Source of the DNA: Rhizobium sp. 32-5/1
GTDB lineage: Bacteria > Pseudomonadota > Alphaproteobacteria > Rhizobiales > Rhizobiaceae
Reading direction: 5' to 3'
NCBI RefSeq assembly: GCF_029537235.1
Contig: NZ_CP120639.1
Coordinates: 744,001-808,000 of the forward strand
Length of the DNA stretch: 64,000 nucleotides
Under the pieces are notes generated by a model that saw nothing but the letters and a program-made list of their open reading frames with translations, was not told where the DNA came from and did not search any database. This document shows positions 63,617 to 64,000 of the stretch, in pieces (position 1 is the stretch's first letter; each line of letters opens with the position of its first letter). Made by a program: the position numbers and the translations under genes.

Positions 63617-64000
63617 ATGACTGGCACCGCTTCCCCCGCAATTCATATCTCAGGAGCCGCTGCACTGCAGGACGAGACACGATCGCCTGTGCCAAGTACC
63701 CAACGCGAAGGCCTGACGGTGTCGATGCTTATCAACGGGCAGCCCTATCAGTTCAATATCGATAGCCGGACCTCCCTTCTTGACCTGCTCCGCGACCATG
63801 CTGGCCTTACGGGCACGAAGAAGGGCTGTGATCATGGTCAATGTGGCGCGTGCACGGTTCTGACGGATGGTCGGCGGACCCTGTCATGCATGAGTTTTGC
63901 AGCGATGAACGACGGCTGGGAAATTACCACCATTGAAGGTCTCTCTTCAGCCGACGGAGACCTCCATCCAATGCAACAGGCCTTCATCGATCACGATGCT
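63617..64000 (+). CDS. Molybdenum hydroxylase (2Fe-2S) subunit, PaoA/YagT-like, cut by window end
   Basis: The first 128 residues of the iron-sulfur subunit of an aldehyde or xanthine oxidoreductase. After a 25-residue leader comes VSMLINGQPYQFNIDSRTSLLDLLRDHAGLTGTKKGCDHGQCGACTVLTDGRRTLSCMSFA. The motif CDHGQCGAC with a later Cys binds the first [2Fe-2S] cluster. GWEITTIEGLSS and HPMQQAFIDHDA begin the second cluster domain, whose cysteines lie beyond the window. FAD and molybdopterin subunits are expected to follow. A twin-arginine signal like that of E. coli PaoA is not evident. Confidence 0.9.
   Translation, partial: MTGTASPAIHISGAAALQDETRSPVPSTQREGLTVSMLINGQPYQFNIDSRTSLLDLLRDHAGLTGTKKGCDHGQCGACTVLTDGRRTLSCMSFAAMNDGWEITTIEGLSSADGDLHPMQQAFIDHDA

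Noticed and set aside
1..64000. CRISPR array or rRNA/tRNA genes
   Set aside because: No regularly spaced repeats and no conserved RNA gene signatures were found on reading both strands.

Overview
The window looks like part of a plasmid or secondary replicon of a Rhizobium/Agrobacterium-group alphaproteobacterium. The support is a repABC replication/partition locus with RepB-type parS palindromes, a relaxase remnant of the rhizobial TraA type, a DUF1612 (RHE_PE00001-type) gene, an opine-type amino-acid transport/oxidation locus, and GC-rich coding broken up by insertion sequences. No rRNA, tRNA or CRISPR array was seen.

Layout. 1-2.8 kb: no confident gene, but two perfect 20-bp palindromes carrying the repABC parS core. 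2.8-4.03 kb: a decayed IS3-family element inserted in the last codons of repC. 4.0-7.6 kb: repC, repB and repA on the minus strand, each broken by a small indel, with a likely antisense RNA between repB and repC and a 12-bp inverted repeat upstream of repA. 8.1-8.8 kb: a decayed copy of the recombinase/antitoxin/toxin block that lies at 13.4-15.5 kb. 9.4-12.8 kb: a conserved hypothetical gene, a PIN/Phd toxin-antitoxin pair, a truncated exonuclease and a secreted protein of unknown function. 12.9-17.9 kb: two tiny membrane proteins, a tyrosine recombinase translationally coupled to an antitoxin-toxin-antitoxin cassette, a divergent DUF1612 gene and an abortive-infection gene. 18.3-28.6 kb: envelope functions, namely a membrane protein, a HlyD/FUSC-type efflux operon, a lipoprotein hydrolase coupled to a large MscS channel, and DUF3300 and DUF2950 exported proteins. 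29.4-34.3 kb: a membrane adenylate cyclase, a LysR/metallo-beta-lactamase-fold pair, a small monooxygenase and an AraC regulator. 34.5-42.6 kb: a scrap zone of IS6 and IS3 elements, SMI1/KNR4 immunity genes, a relaxase relic and a resolvase tail. 43.0-48.7 kb: a ROK-regulated sugar ABC importer (no ATPase in the window) with a divergent SGNH hydrolase. 49.1-56.3 kb: an occ/noc-like locus with a polar amino-acid ABC transporter, a three-subunit opine-oxidase-like enzyme and a divergent LysR regulator. 56.4-64 kb: AraC, NmrA, ankyrin, alpha/beta-hydrolase, saccharopine-reductase-like, TetR and AraC genes, then the start of a molybdenum hydroxylase iron-sulfur subunit cut by the window edge.

A striking feature of the whole window is the number of genes broken by what look like single-base losses in short G/C/A/T runs (repA, repB, repC, recombinase, DUF1612, a membrane protein, the MBL hydrolase, an SMI1 gene, the SGNH hydrolase, a permease, the oxidase large subunit, NmrA, saccharopine-reductase-like, AraC). 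Reading frame and family motifs resume directly after each break. Uncorrected homopolymer deletions in the assembly explain this at least as well as biological decay. Genuine decay is clear for the IS elements, the relaxase relic and the 8.1-8.8 kb duplicate. Coordinates of broken genes are given for the reconstructed whole gene.
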